A DNA stretch of 64,000 nucleotides, taken from Acinetobacter cumulans (GTDB lineage: Bacteria > Pseudomonadota > Gammaproteobacteria > Pseudomonadales > Moraxellaceae). Under the pieces are notes generated by a model. It saw nothing but the letters and a program-made list of their open reading frames with translations. It was not told where the DNA came from and made no database searches. Below are positions 55,772-64,000 of the stretch, in pieces; the stretch's first letter is position 1, and each line of letters opens with the position of its first letter. Location of the stretch: positions 2,666,001 to 2,730,000 of the forward strand of contig NZ_CP035934.2 in assembly GCF_003024525.3 (NCBI RefSeq), written 5' to 3'. A program made the translations under genes and the position numbers.

Positions 55772-56587
55772 ATGAACTCATATCAACCAAAATCCCTGCT
55801 TAACGAGTTGCAGTATTATATTACGCCACCACATGACTGTAGCTACTTAGACAATAAATCTGCACGTATGGTGTTTTTAGATCCAGTACATCGTATTGAC
55901 GTCGTTACGCTGTCTGAACTTTCCCGTATGGGTTTTCGTCGTAGTGGTGATTTTGTTTATAGACCAGAATGTCATCTCTGTCGCCAATGCTTATCATCTC
56001 GTGTTCCCATCCATGAATTTACAATGAACAGCAAACAAAAGAAAGCTTGGAAACGCAATCAGGATTTAAGCCTTAAAATTACACAACCCAAAGATGCAAG
56101 CGATGTGCATTATGCGTTGTATGAGCGTTACATTACGGAGCGACATGCTGATGGCGACATGTTTCCACCAAGTCGTGATCAATTTGAAAAATTCTTAATT
56201 CATAGCTGTACGGACAGTTTCTTTTTAGAATTATGGCTAGATGATCGTCTCATTAGTGTATCAACCTGCGATCCGCTCGATGACGGCTTATCTGCGGTCT
56301 ATACTTTTTTTGACCCAGATGAACATAAACGCTCTTTAGGCGTGTTCGCGGTATTAAAGCAAATCGAATATGCCAAAGCGCTCGGTTTACAATATATATA
56401 CTTAGGCTATTGGGTTCCTCATTCCAATAAAATGAATTACAAGTCGGATTACATTCCTCTGGAATTGCTACTTGATGGGCAATGGCGTCGTTTAAATCAC
56501 ACCTTAAGTGCCGAAGAAATTCAACATTTAGGAGACTCTTTAATGACGACCCTCCCTTCAGGTTGGAATAATTCCATTATTAAATAA
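55772..56587 (+). CDS. bpt: aspartate/glutamate leucyltransferase (Bpt)
   Basis: A 271-residue enzyme of the ATE/Bpt family. It transfers leucine from Leu-tRNA to proteins with N-terminal Asp or Glu. The cysteines of CHLCRQCLSSR and the DGLSAVYTFFDP and YLGYWV motifs are the family's landmarks. Bacterial Bpt resembles eukaryotic arginyl-transferases but uses Leu-tRNA. The Shine-Dalgarno AGAGGG is good. It shares a transcript with aat. Confidence 0.93.
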   Translation: MNSYQPKSLLNELQYYITPPHDCSYLDNKSARMVFLDPVHRIDVVTLSELSRMGFRRSGDFVYRPECHLCRQCLSSRVPIHEFTMNSKQKKAWKRNQDLSLKITQPKDASDVHYALYERYITERHADGDMFPPSRDQFEKFLIHSCTDSFFLELWLDDRLISVSTCDPLDDGLSAVYTFFDPDEHKRSLGVFAVLKQIEYAKALGLQYIYLGYWVPHSNKMNYKSDYIPLELLLDGQWRRLNHTLSAEEIQHLGDSLMTTLPSGWNNSIIK

Positions 56588-56622
56588 CAATCGCATTGTC
56601 CAATACAACGCGGTTGTGTTTC

Positions 56623-57081
56623 TTATTTAAATAGCTGTGAAAAATCATCACTACATGTACGCACCATAATAATGGCGTGCTCACGCGTACCATCTGGCTT
56701 CGGATAATAGTTTTTTCTTAAATCAATTTGATGAAAATCAGATTTCTCATATAAACGAATCGCAGCGGTATTTGATTCACGTACTTCAAGAAAAATCTGC
56801 ACAGGATTATTTTTCAGCATCGCAATAGATTCTTCTAGTAAACGATATCCTAAACCTTGGCCTTGTTGACTCGGATGAATCGCCATGAGCAACAAGTTCG
56901 CTTCATCTAAAACGGGCTGTAAAATACAGAAACCCACAACTTGCCCACGTACTTCAATGACTGTACTTTGATAGCCAGTCACCGCCTCATCAAACTGCTT
57001 CGGTGTCCACGGATGGCTTTGGACTAATTTTTCAATTTCTACGACAGATGCAACATCGGCCGTATTCATCAAACGAATCAT
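56623..57081 (-). CDS. rimI: RimI-type ribosomal protein S18 alanine N-acetyltransferase
   Basis: A 152-residue GNAT protein. The acetyl-CoA loop is HPSQQGQGLGYRLLEE, followed by FLEVRESNTAAIRLYEKSDF, the RimI pattern (E and Y in the usual places). It acetylates the N-terminal alanine of S18. It converges with bpt and lies downstream of a terminator for the PF10118 gene. Confidence 0.88.
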   Translation of the reverse strand: MIRLMNTADVASVVEIEKLVQSHPWTPKQFDEAVTGYQSTVIEVRGQVVGFCILQPVLDEANLLLMAIHPSQQGQGLGYRLLEESIAMLKNNPVQIFLEVRESNTAAIRLYEKSDFHQIDLRKNYYPKPDGTREHAIIMVRTCSDDFSQLFK

Positions 57082-57145
57082 CTTCGTTATCTTTTATCGC
57101 GAATAGGAATAGCGAATTATAAAAAAATTGACAAAAAAATCGAGT

Positions 57146-57171
57146 AAAAAAAAGAGCGATTTTCATCGCTC
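57146..57171 (-). terminator. rho-independent terminator after the PF10118 gene
   Basis: GAGCGAT and ATCGCTC pair around TTTC. On the minus strand it ends with a run of eight T, 30 bp past the stop. Confidence 0.8.
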
Positions 57172-57200
57172 TACAAGATTCAAAAAACTACAGCATTCAC

Positions 57201-58082
57201 TTAAAAACCTAATTTCTCTTTCCATTTTGCCAACAGACTGTGTGTATCTAAGTCATTTGGGTGAAAACCTGGTTTGAAATATTCTAGCATCTCTTTACCC
57301 ATGCCAGTAATCACCCCTTTTGACGGGCTGTATGCATATTCGTAAATAATACCTAAAGATTCACGGTTCAACTGCTGGTCTTCTTTTAATAATCTGAACA
57401 AGAAGTAACTTTGTACACAAAATAACGTCACCATAGCAGCAACTAAACTTGTCGTACGTACCGTATAAGCTTTTACGCCTTTACCAAATACACCTTCATA
57501 TACATCATAAGCGACAGCTTTATGTTCATTTTCTTCAATTGCATGCCATAACCACATGGTTTTCATGGTTTCATCAGTCATCAGCTCTTGAATATGCGGA
57601 TTCACCAATAATTGAGTTGCGATCGTTGCAGTAAAGTGTTCAAGCGCTGTGGTAATGGTTAGGTCCACCATTTGCTTATTAAAGCCAAACGGCTTACCAA
57701 TCATTGCTAAAAACTTGCTCGAATTTTTTAATACTTTTCCAGTATAACCATCTAAAGTATCAACATCATGGCCAAATTTTTGTGCAGATGCATTAAAGCC
57801 AACATGCTCTTGTGTATGCATGGCTTCTTGACCAATAAATGCAGAAATTTCTTTTTGTAACTCTGCATTGTCTTTAATGCCAGAATGCTGACGAACAGCA
57901 CGAACGCTGTCAATAAAGAACTTTTCACCTGCTGGAAACAGTGCAGATAATGCAGTCATAAAATGTGTGAGACCTGCAGAACCATTCATCCAATACTCTG
58001 GAACTGAATCAAAATCAAAGTTCATTCGACGAACTGGGAAACTTGCGCCTGCACGGTTGGTAATATTTACTTTAGCGTTCAT
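57201..58082 (-). CDS. PF10118 metal-dependent hydrolase-like protein
   Basis: A 293-residue protein of the PF10118 family, with a ferritin-like helical pattern of metal ligands: FIGQEAMHTQEHVGFN (E, H, E-H) and LWHAIEENEHKAVAYDVY (H, E, E-H). It may thus bind a dinuclear iron site. A hydrophobic segment (SLVAAMVTLFCVQSYFLF) lies between. The Pfam name says hydrolase, but no activity has been established. AGGAG supports the ATG. It is monocistronic. Confidence 0.85.
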   Translation of the reverse strand: MNAKVNITNRAGASFPVRRMNFDFDSVPEYWMNGSAGLTHFMTALSALFPAGEKFFIDSVRAVRQHSGIKDNAELQKEISAFIGQEAMHTQEHVGFNASAQKFGHDVDTLDGYTGKVLKNSSKFLAMIGKPFGFNKQMVDLTITTALEHFTATIATQLLVNPHIQELMTDETMKTMWLWHAIEENEHKAVAYDVYEGVFGKGVKAYTVRTTSLVAAMVTLFCVQSYFLFRLLKEDQQLNRESLGIIYEYAYSPSKGVITGMGKEMLEYFKPGFHPNDLDTHSLLAKWKEKLGF

Positions 58083-58280
58083 AACTAACTCCTGCCAATC
58101 AGCTGATTCAGCTGATTCATCCTTATATTTATATTTTCATAACTTAATATTAAAGATTTGCAATTTTTCGATAATCGCAGTTAAGGTCAAGAGATATCAG
58201 TTAAGGACAGCTTTCAAAATTATTGTCTGACAATTTATCTTTCGTTTTGATTTGATAGTTTTTTTAGAATCATTAGCCAT

Positions 58281-58311
58281 AAAAAAAGCGCCTCAAAGAG
58301 GCGCTTTTTTT
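58281..58311 (-). terminator. rho-independent terminator of the str operon
   Basis: AAAAAAAGCGCCTC pairs with GAGGCGCTTTTTTT around AAA. It lies 14 bp past the tuf stop on the minus strand. Confidence 0.95.
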
Positions 58312-58324
58312 ACACAATCAGCGA

Positions 58325-59515
58325 TTATGCAGTTACTTTAGCAACTACACCAGCACCAACTGTACGACCGCCTTCACGGATCGCAAAACGTAGACCTGGG
58401 TCCATTGCGATTGGATGGATAAGCTCTACTGACATTTCAACGTTGTCACCAGGCATTACCATTTCCACGCCTTCTTTAAGCGCGATCGCACCAGTTACGT
58501 CCGTAGTACGGAAGTAGAACTGTGGACGGTAACCGTTCAGGAATGGAGTATGACGACCACCTTCTTCTTTAGAAAGTACGTATACTTCTGCGTCGAATTT
58601 AGTATGCGGTTTGATTGCACCTGGTTTAGCAAGTACTTGACCACGTTGAACGTCTTCACGTTTAGTACCACGTAGAAGAACACCACAGTTCTCGCCCGCA
58701 CGGCCTTCGTCAAGAAGTTTACGGAACATTTCTACGCCAGTTACAGTTGTTTTAACTGTATCTTTGATACCAACGATTTCAACTTCTTCGCCTACTTTAA
58801 CGATACCAGTCTCAACACGGCCAGTTACTACTGTACCACGACCTGAGATAGAGAATACGTCTTCGATTGGCATAAGGAATGGAAGATCGATAGCACGTTC
58901 TGGTTCTGGGATGTACGTGTCAAGCGCTTCAACAAGAGCTACAACAGCGTCTTCGCCGTATTGGCTAGCGTCGCCATTAAGCGCAAGAAGAGCAGAACCA
59001 CGGATAACTGGAGTGTCATCGCCTGGGAAGTCATAAGTAGAAAGAAGTTCACGAACTTCCATTTCTACTAATTCAAGAAGCTCTTCGTCGTCTACAAGGT
59101 CGCATTTGTTTAAGAATACAACGATGTATGGAACGCCTACTTGGCGAGAAAGAAGGATGTGTTCACGAGTTTGTGGCATTGGACCATCAGTCGCAGCACA
59201 TACAAGGATTGCGCCGTCCATTTGAGCAGCACCAGTAATCATGTTTTTAACATAATCGGCGTGGCCCGGGCAGTCTACGTGAGCGTAGTGACGAGTTGGA
59301 GAATCGTATTCTACGTGTGAAGTATTAATTGTAATACCACGTGCTTTTTCTTCAGGTGCAGAGTCGATTGCAGCGTAATCTTTCGCTTCGCCACCGAATT
59401 TCTTCGCACATACAGTTGCAATTGCAGCTGTTAAAGTTGTTTTACCATGGTCGACGTGACCAATTGTGCCCACGTTTACGTGTGGCTTATTACGTTCAAA
59501 CTTAGCCTTAGCCAT
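58325..59515 (-). CDS. tuf: elongation factor Tu
   Basis: A 396-residue GTPase that brings aminoacyl-tRNA to the ribosome. G motifs are GHVDHGKTT (P-loop, 18-26), DCPGHADYV and NKCDLVD. The C-terminus [10 protein letters not shown] is typical. It has a good Shine-Dalgarno (AAAGGAAG) and is the last gene of the str operon. A hairpin lies in the 92 bp between it and fusA. Many gammaproteobacteria have a second copy elsewhere; none is in this window. Confidence 0.98.
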   Translation of the reverse strand: MAKAKFERNKPHVNVGTIGHVDHGKTTLTAAIATVCAKKFGGEAKDYAAIDSAPEEKARGITINTSHVEYDSPTRHYAHVDCPGHADYVKNMITGAAQMDGAILVCAATDGPMPQTREHILLSRQVGVPYIVVFLNKCDLVDDEELLELVEMEVRELLSTYDFPGDDTPVIRGSALLALNGDASQYGEDAVVALVEALDTYIPEPERAIDLPFLMPIEDVFSISGRGTVVTGRVETGIVKVGEEVEIVGIKDTVKTTVTGVEMFRKLLDEGRAGENCGVLLRGTKREDVQRGQVLAKPGAIKPHTKFDAEVYVLSKEEGGRHTPFLNGYRPQFYFRTTDVTGAIALKEGVEMVMPGDNVEMSVELIHPIAMDPGLRFAIREGGRTVGAGVVAKVTA

Positions 59516-59536
59516 GAGAGCTTCCTTTTTAAGCTA

Positions 59537-59559
59537 CTCATGCAGGAACACTGCATGAG
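59537..59559 (-). other. hairpin in the fusA-tuf gap
   Basis: CTCATGCAG and CTGCATGAG form a perfect 9-bp stem around GAACA. No T-run follows on the minus strand, so it is more likely a processing or stability element than a terminator. Confidence 0.6.
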
Positions 59560-59607
59560 CATTAGATTTTAACTATAAATTAGTTAGGCAATATAGTAAT
59601 CGAAAGA

Positions 59608-61743
59608 TTACTCGTCGTCACCTTTTTTACCGCCAGATTGGAACTTAGAAATGATGCCTTCAGCCACGTTACGTGGAGTTTCAGCATATTTAGCAAATTC
59701 CATAGAATAAGTCGCACGACCTTGAGACATAGAACGCATTTGAGTCGCGTAACCAAACATCTCAGCAAGTGGAACTTCAGCTTTAATTGCTTTAGTACCG
59801 CCAGGAAGATCGTCCATACCTTGAACCATACCACGACGACGGTTTAAGTCACCCATGATATCGCCCATGTAGTCTTCTGGAGTTTCTACTTCTACTTTCA
59901 TGATCGGTTCAAGCAAGATAGGATCTGCTTTCATGAAACCGTCACGGAATGCGTAAGAACCAGCCATTTTGAACGACAATTCGTCAGAGTCGACATCATG
60001 GTAAGAACCGTCGAACAATGTCGCTTTGATGCCAACAACTGGGTAACCAGCTAGGACACCATTCTTCATACGTTCTTGGATACCTTTGTCAACCGCGCCG
60101 AAGAATTCTTTCGGTACTACGCCGCCAACAACTTCTTCAACGAATTCGTATTCTTTCTCAGAATCCGCATCCATAGGCTCAAGACGTACGTATACGTGAC
60201 CGAATTTACCTTTACCACCAGTTTGACGAACAAATTTACCTTCTTGTTCAACTGATTTTTTGATCGTTTCACGGTAAGCAACCATTGGTTTACCAATGTT
60301 CGCTTCAACGTTGAATTCACGTTTCATACGGTCAACGATGATGTCAAGGTGAAGCTCACCCATACCAGAAATGATCGTTTGACCAGATTCTTCGTCAGTA
60401 CGTACGCGGAATGATGGATCTTCCTTCGCTAAACGGCCAAGAGCGATAGACATTTTCTCTTGGTCAGCTTTAGTTTTAGGTTCAACAGCAAGTGCGATTA
60501 CTGGCTCTGGGAATTCCATACGCTCAAGAGTGATGACATTTTTCTCATCACAAAGTGTATCACCAGTAGTTACGTCTTTAAGACCTACACATGCAGCGAT
60601 GTCACCAGCACGGATTTCTTCAACGTCTTGACGTTCGTTAGCGTGCATTTGCACGATACGGCCAATACGTTCACGCTTAGATTTAACTGGGTTATAAACC
60701 GAGTCACCTTGCTTAAGAACACCTGAGTAAACACGTACGAAAGTCAAGTTACCTACGAATTTGTCGTTCATGATTTTGAACGCTAACGCAGAGAACGGAG
60801 CTTCGTCAGAAGATTCACGTGAGCCTTCAGTTTCGTCTTTGTCGTCAAGGATACCCTTGATCGCTTCAACGTCAGTCGGCGCAGGTAAGAATTCAATAAC
60901 TGCGTCCAACATACGTTGAACACCTTTGTTTTTGAACGCTGAACCACAAAGCATTGGCTGGATTTCGCAAGCCAAAGTTTGAGCACGGATACCAGCAACG
61001 ATGTCTTCTTTAGAAAGATCACCTTCTTCTAGGTATTTGTCCATTAACTCTTCAGAAGCTTCAGCAGCAGCTTCTACAAGGTTAGTACGCCATTCTTGAG
61101 CTGTTTCAACTAGATCAGCAGGAATGTCGCCGTATTCGAACTTCATACCTTGAGAAGCTTCGTCCCAGATGATTGACTTCATTTCGATTAAGTCAACAAC
61201 ACCTTGGAAGTTATCTTCAGCGCCAACTGGAATCACAACTGGTACAGGGTGCGCACCAAGACGTGTTTTCATTTGTTCAACAACACGGAAGAAGTTTGCA
61301 CCAGTACGGTCCATCTTGTTCACGAATGCTAAACGAGGCACTTTATATTTGTTAGCTTGACGCCATACAGTTTCTGACTGAGGTTGTACACCACCTACAG
61401 CACAGTAAACCATGCACGCACCGTCAAGAACACGCATAGAACGTTCAACTTCAACTGTGAAGTCAACGTGTCCCGGGGTGTCAATTACGTTGATGCGGTG
61501 TTCTTTAAACTGTTGGCTCATGCCAGACCAGAATGTAGTTGTCGCAGCAGAAGTAATGGTAATACCACGTTCTTGCTCTTGCTCCATCCAGTCCATTGTT
61601 GCTGCACCGTCGTGTACTTCACCAATTTTGTGAGATACACCTGTGTAGAACAAAATACGTTCTGAAGTTGTAGTTTTACCAGCGTCAATGTGCGCTGAAA
61701 TACCAATGTTACGGTACTGAGAAATTGGGGTTTTACGAGCCAT
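59608..61743 (-). CDS. fusA: elongation factor G
   Basis: A 711-residue GTPase that drives ribosomal translocation. The opening [20 protein letters not shown] with P-loop AHIDAGKTT, and DTPGHVDF and NKMDRTGA, are the G motifs; domains II-V follow in the normal order. Two ATGs are close; the one at 61743 (MARKTP) matches the family's conserved start and length. The 128-bp leader to rpsG is highly structured. Confidence 0.97.
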   Translation of the reverse strand: MARKTPISQYRNIGISAHIDAGKTTTSERILFYTGVSHKIGEVHDGAATMDWMEQEQERGITITSAATTTFWSGMSQQFKEHRINVIDTPGHVDFTVEVERSMRVLDGACMVYCAVGGVQPQSETVWRQANKYKVPRLAFVNKMDRTGANFFRVVEQMKTRLGAHPVPVVIPVGAEDNFQGVVDLIEMKSIIWDEASQGMKFEYGDIPADLVETAQEWRTNLVEAAAEASEELMDKYLEEGDLSKEDIVAGIRAQTLACEIQPMLCGSAFKNKGVQRMLDAVIEFLPAPTDVEAIKGILDDKDETEGSRESSDEAPFSALAFKIMNDKFVGNLTFVRVYSGVLKQGDSVYNPVKSKRERIGRIVQMHANERQDVEEIRAGDIAACVGLKDVTTGDTLCDEKNVITLERMEFPEPVIALAVEPKTKADQEKMSIALGRLAKEDPSFRVRTDEESGQTIISGMGELHLDIIVDRMKREFNVEANIGKPMVAYRETIKKSVEQEGKFVRQTGGKGKFGHVYVRLEPMDADSEKEYEFVEEVVGGVVPKEFFGAVDKGIQERMKNGVLAGYPVVGIKATLFDGSYHDVDSDELSFKMAGSYAFRDGFMKADPILLEPIMKVEVETPEDYMGDIMGDLNRRRGMVQGMDDLPGGTKAIKAEVPLAEMFGYATQMRSMSQGRATYSMEFAKYAETPRNVAEGIISKFQSGGKKGDDE

Positions 61744-61773
61744 GATTTCTAGCATTCCTAAATTTTGTTGTTT

Positions 61774-61865
61774 AAAACAGGACGCTTTAAGCTGCAGAAC
61801 AGCTTAAAGCGATTTCATGACAGCGCAATGAAAGCACTGTCAATTTTCTGAGTAGGGCCTGTTTT
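61774..61865 (-). other. nested hairpins in the rpsG-fusA gap
   Basis: The gap holds a perfect 12-bp stem with CGCTTTAAGCTG/CAGCTTAAAGCG (61783-61811), a 6-bp stem TGACAG/CTGTCA (61818-61842) and an outer pair AAAACAGG/CCTGTTTT (61774-61781, 61858-61865) that could close both. Regulatory use is inferred, not shown. Confidence 0.6.
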
Positions 61866-61871
61866 ATCCGC

Positions 61872-62342
61872 TTAGAAACGGTAGTGAGAGAATGCTTTGT
61901 TGGCTTCAGCCATACGGTGCACATCTTCACGTTTTTTAACAGCTGCGCCTTTACCTTCAGATGCATCAAGCAACTCACCAGCAAGACGTAAAGCCATAGT
62001 TTTTTCAGAACGCTTAGCAGCAGCGTCTACTAACCAACGCATCGCTAGAGCAGTACGACGGGATGGGCGTACTTCCATAGGAACTTGGTATGTAGCACCA
62101 CCAACACGGCGTGCTTTTACTTCGACCATAGGACGAACTTTTTCAAGCGTAGCTTCAAAAAATTCAACTGGGTCTACTTTTGATTTTTCTTGAACGCGGT
62201 CTAAAGCACCGTAAACGATACTTTCAGCAATAGATTTTTTACCATCTTGCATTACGTGGTTCATGAATTTAGCGATTGTTTGGCTACTGAATTTTGGATC
62301 CGGAAGGATTTCACGAGCAGCGACTACGCGACGTCTTGGCAT
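61872..62342 (-). CDS. rpsG: 30S ribosomal protein S7
   Basis: A 156-residue primary binder of the 16S 3' domain. [34 protein letters not shown] and the C-terminus [11 protein letters not shown] are diagnostic. In E. coli S7 also represses the str operon by binding the rpsL-rpsG gap; here that 179-bp gap can also form a long hairpin. Confidence 0.98.
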   Translation of the reverse strand: MPRRRVVAAREILPDPKFSSQTIAKFMNHVMQDGKKSIAESIVYGALDRVQEKSKVDPVEFFEATLEKVRPMVEVKARRVGGATYQVPMEVRPSRRTALAMRWLVDAAAKRSEKTMALRLAGELLDASEGKGAAVKKREDVHRMAEANKAFSHYRF

Positions 62343-62360
62343 TTTAAACTACCTATAAAT

Positions 62361-62401
62361 ATGACACTTCAGGTTTATCCAGCATGAGTGCAAAGTGTCA
62401 T
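62361..62401 (-). other. inverted repeat in the rpsL-rpsG gap
   Basis: ATGACACTT and AAGTGTCAT form a 9-bp stem around a 23-nt loop, directly upstream of rpsG. The position matches that of the S7 autoregulatory site in E. coli, but the sequence is not compared here. Confidence 0.55.
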
Positions 62402-62521
62402 GCACTATTCGCTGGCCTTACTACACGTCGCTTGAATTTCACAAAATTAAATGCAGAAATCAGACAAGCGAGACGATAAAGGATTGCAGTTCTAACGAAC
62501 TAAGAAGCTAATCTTTTCAGA

Positions 62522-62896
62522 TTATTTCTTAGGACGTTTAGTACCGTATTTAGAACGTGACTGGTTACGATCTTTAACACCAGCGCAGTCTAAAGAACCA
62601 CGAACGGTATGGTAACGTACACCTGGTAAGTCTTTAACACGACCACCACGGATAAGAACAACACTGTGCTCTTGTAGGTTATGGCCTTCACCACCGATAT
62701 AGCTAGAAACTTCGAAACCTGAAGTTAAGCGAACACGGCAAACTTTACGCATTGCTGAGTTAGGTTTTTTAGGTGTAGTAGTGTAAACACGTGTACAAAC
62801 ACCACGACGTTGTGGACAAGCCTTCAACGCAGGAACTTTAGATTTTTCAACTAAAGTCGTACGACCCTTACGGATCAACTGATTTGTTGTTGCCAT
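62522..62896 (-). CDS. rpsL: 30S ribosomal protein S12
   Basis: A 124-residue protein of the decoding centre and first gene of the str operon. The loops [14 protein letters not shown] (Lys42-Lys43) and [13 protein letters not shown] (Lys88) have wild-type residues, so no known streptomycin-resistance change is visible. A GGGAG Shine-Dalgarno supports the ATG. The promoter is at 62956-62984. Confidence 0.98.
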   Translation of the reverse strand: MATTNQLIRKGRTTLVEKSKVPALKACPQRRGVCTRVYTTTPKKPNSAMRKVCRVRLTSGFEVSSYIGGEGHNLQEHSVVLIRGGRVKDLPGVRYHTVRGSLDCAGVKDRNQSRSKYGTKRPKK

Positions 62897-62955
62897 TTGG
62901 CAATTCTCCCGTTAAATAAAAGCCCCAAAAAAATACTGCTTTTTGAGGGCATGCA

Positions 62956-62984
62956 ATTGTAATTCAGGATGTAAAAATGGTCAA
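62956..62984 (-). promoter_or_regulatory. promoter of the str operon
   Basis: On the minus strand TTGACC and TACAAT are 17 bp apart, about 60 bp upstream of rpsL. The -35 box lies inside the right arm of the terminator-like repeat at 62978-63012. Confidence 0.75.
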
Positions 62985-63012
62985 GATTCGACTACTCATC
63001 AAATCTTGACCA
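62978..63012 (-). terminator. terminator-like inverted repeat after the EcsC gene
   Basis: TGGTCAAGATT and AATCTTGACCA are exact 11-bp arms around 13 nt. On the minus strand it is followed by T5 (ATTTTTACA), so it can end the EcsC-family transcript. It also covers the -35 box of the next promoter. Confidence 0.65.
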
Positions 63013-63084
63013 AAAATTTCTTTTGTTGCTTTTTCAGCCAAACAAAAGCACATTAAAAAACTAACAAATTGAAAATAAGCATAT

Positions 63085-64000
63085 TTATTTTTTCAACTGA
63101 GCATCCTTCTGTAGCGCAGATGTCTGGCCTAAATTTTCTTTTTCGCCCAACGGAGCATCATCTTGCCATACAGCATCCTGATCATTTGCTAAAGCAGCTT
63201 GCTGTGGTGGCACATCATCGCTCGGTGCAACTTCTTTTTCAGCCAGTGCAACTAAATCATTTGTAATCTGCTCATCTTGCGTATTTAAGCCAGATGCTTC
63301 GTCTTCTTTATCTTTAAGTGTCTTTTTTAACACTTTGACCTGTGTAATATTTTCATTTCCTTCAATATCAATGGCTTTATTTAGCACAGGTTCGATAAGG
63401 TTTTGCTCAATTGCCTTGACCGACTCCATAAGTTTTGGTGCAGCCTGCGCCAACAACTCCATTGATTTTTCATAGGCAAGCAACGGTGATAGCTGTGTGT
63501 CTTTATGCTGAATTAAATATTCACGTGCCTGTGAAAAGACTTGCTGTGCTTTTTGATTGACCTCATCCACCAAACGTAGACTATATACGGCACTAATACC
63601 TGCACCAGCCAATGGGGTTAAACGTGCAAGTTTATCAAGCAAGGATACTTTAGACAGCTGATTAAGCCATCCCAACTTATACTCCCCCTGTGCATCAACA
63701 AAATATTTTTTGAGCGCTTCTACATCATTGCTTGAACCTAGCATTTGCTGTAACTGACTCAAATCATGGGTTTGAATGGTACTCGACAGCGCTTTTAGCG
63801 CCAATAAAAGTGTTTGTTTTTCAGCAATGACACCTAAGTCAATTTGTCTAAAAATATGCTGCACAATTTCTTGATCACTTTCTTTGCTCAAATCAAAACC
63901 GTATGAGCGTCCGACTTGGTAAATAATCCTTAAAGACATTAACAATGACGCTGGGATATCTATTGTCGAACCCAAGACCCCTGTCGCCCCTGTCAATGCG
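63085..64000 (-). CDS. EcsC-family protein, 5' end outside the window
   Basis: At least 305 residues; the frame is open to the window edge, so the true start is missing. LGSTIDIPASLLMSLRIIYQ and VGRSYGFDL match the EcsC core (a hydrophobic helix, then Y-G-x-D). A second hydrophobic segment is near LTPLAGAGISAVYSLRLVDEV. The last 90 residues are an acidic, disordered tail rich in Asp, Glu and Gln. EcsC proteins have no agreed function; in Bacillus the name comes from the ecsABC locus. It is leftward, upstream of the str operon. Confidence 0.75.
   Translation of the reverse strand, partial: ALTGATGVLGSTIDIPASLLMSLRIIYQVGRSYGFDLSKESDQEIVQHIFRQIDLGVIAEKQTLLLALKALSSTIQTHDLSQLQQMLGSSNDVEALKKYFVDAQGEYKLGWLNQLSKVSLLDKLARLTPLAGAGISAVYSLRLVDEVNQKAQQVFSQAREYLIQHKDTQLSPLLAYEKSMELLAQAAPKLMESVKAIEQNLIEPVLNKAIDIEGNENITQVKVLKKTLKDKEDEASGLNTQDEQITNDLVALAEKEVAPSDDVPPQQAALANDQDAVWQDDAPLGEKENLGQTSALQKDAQLKK

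Noticed and set aside
62923..62952. A/T-rich hairpin in the rpsL leader as an attenuator
   Set aside because: It can fold, but pairing is mostly A-T with a long loop and no leader peptide or alternative structure was seen.

Overview
The window reads as a chromosomal segment of an Acinetobacter species (Gammaproteobacteria, Moraxellaceae). The DNA is A+T-rich. The gene content fits that genus: a Pil-Chp twitching cluster without pilK or chpB beside pilJ, a signal-peptide-less YkuD protein resembling ElsL, tandem aat and bpt transferases, and a complete rpsL-rpsG-fusA-tuf operon. No phage, integrase, transposase or CRISPR array was seen. Most of the window is ordinary chromosomal backbone.

Layout, left to right. 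1-5.3 kb: the 3' end of a FUSC-family transporter gene, a YcxB-like membrane protein, a PepSY/flavodoxin reductase behind candidate Fur sites, and YdcF-like and DUF2750 proteins. 5.4-6.4 kb: eight tRNA genes (four identical Val-TAC and four identical Asp-GTC) behind one consensus promoter. 6.7-10.2 kb: elsL-like, DUF454, DUF1853, a 49-residue entericidin-like lipoprotein missed by length cut-offs, and dapE. 10.2-18.9 kb: pilG-pilH-pilI-pilJ-chpA-chpC-like, read leftward, controlling type IV pili. 19.1-25.9 kb: a DUF4124-like protein, an RND efflux pair and proS. 25.9-32.5 kb: a leftward operon of four exported proteins that share an N-terminal motif and a two-cysteine-pair plan. 32.7-39.8 kb: dcd, a LysE-type exporter, mrp/apbC, a small exported protein, a HEPN-like protein, fpr with a divergent LysR regulator, and an OmpA-like lipoprotein. 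40.0-44.7 kb: an acyltransferase, a voltage-sensor-like membrane protein, minCDE, a 59-bp tandem repeat and a PA4642-family gene. 44.7-49 kb: an AEC transporter and a broken trimeric autotransporter adhesin with collagen-like repeats. 49.2-58.1 kb: a LuxR-type regulator, ftsK, trxB, aat, bpt, rimI and a PF10118 protein. 58.3-63 kb: the str operon (tuf, fusA, rpsG, rpsL, read leftward). 63-64 kb: an EcsC-family gene cut by the window edge.

The best candidate for an undescribed system is the four-gene operon at 25952-32479. All four products carry signal peptides followed at once by a variant of the motif L-x-x-L-x-D-x-x-L-S-x-x-x-G-Q/E. Each mature chain has exactly four cysteines in two close pairs. 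Other points of interest are the decayed or switchable adhesin at 45947-48965, the palindrome plus 59-bp repeat after minE, and the structured intercistronic regions of the str operon. Several start codons were moved inward from the longest reading frame because a Shine-Dalgarno sequence supports an internal ATG or GTG; each case is noted.
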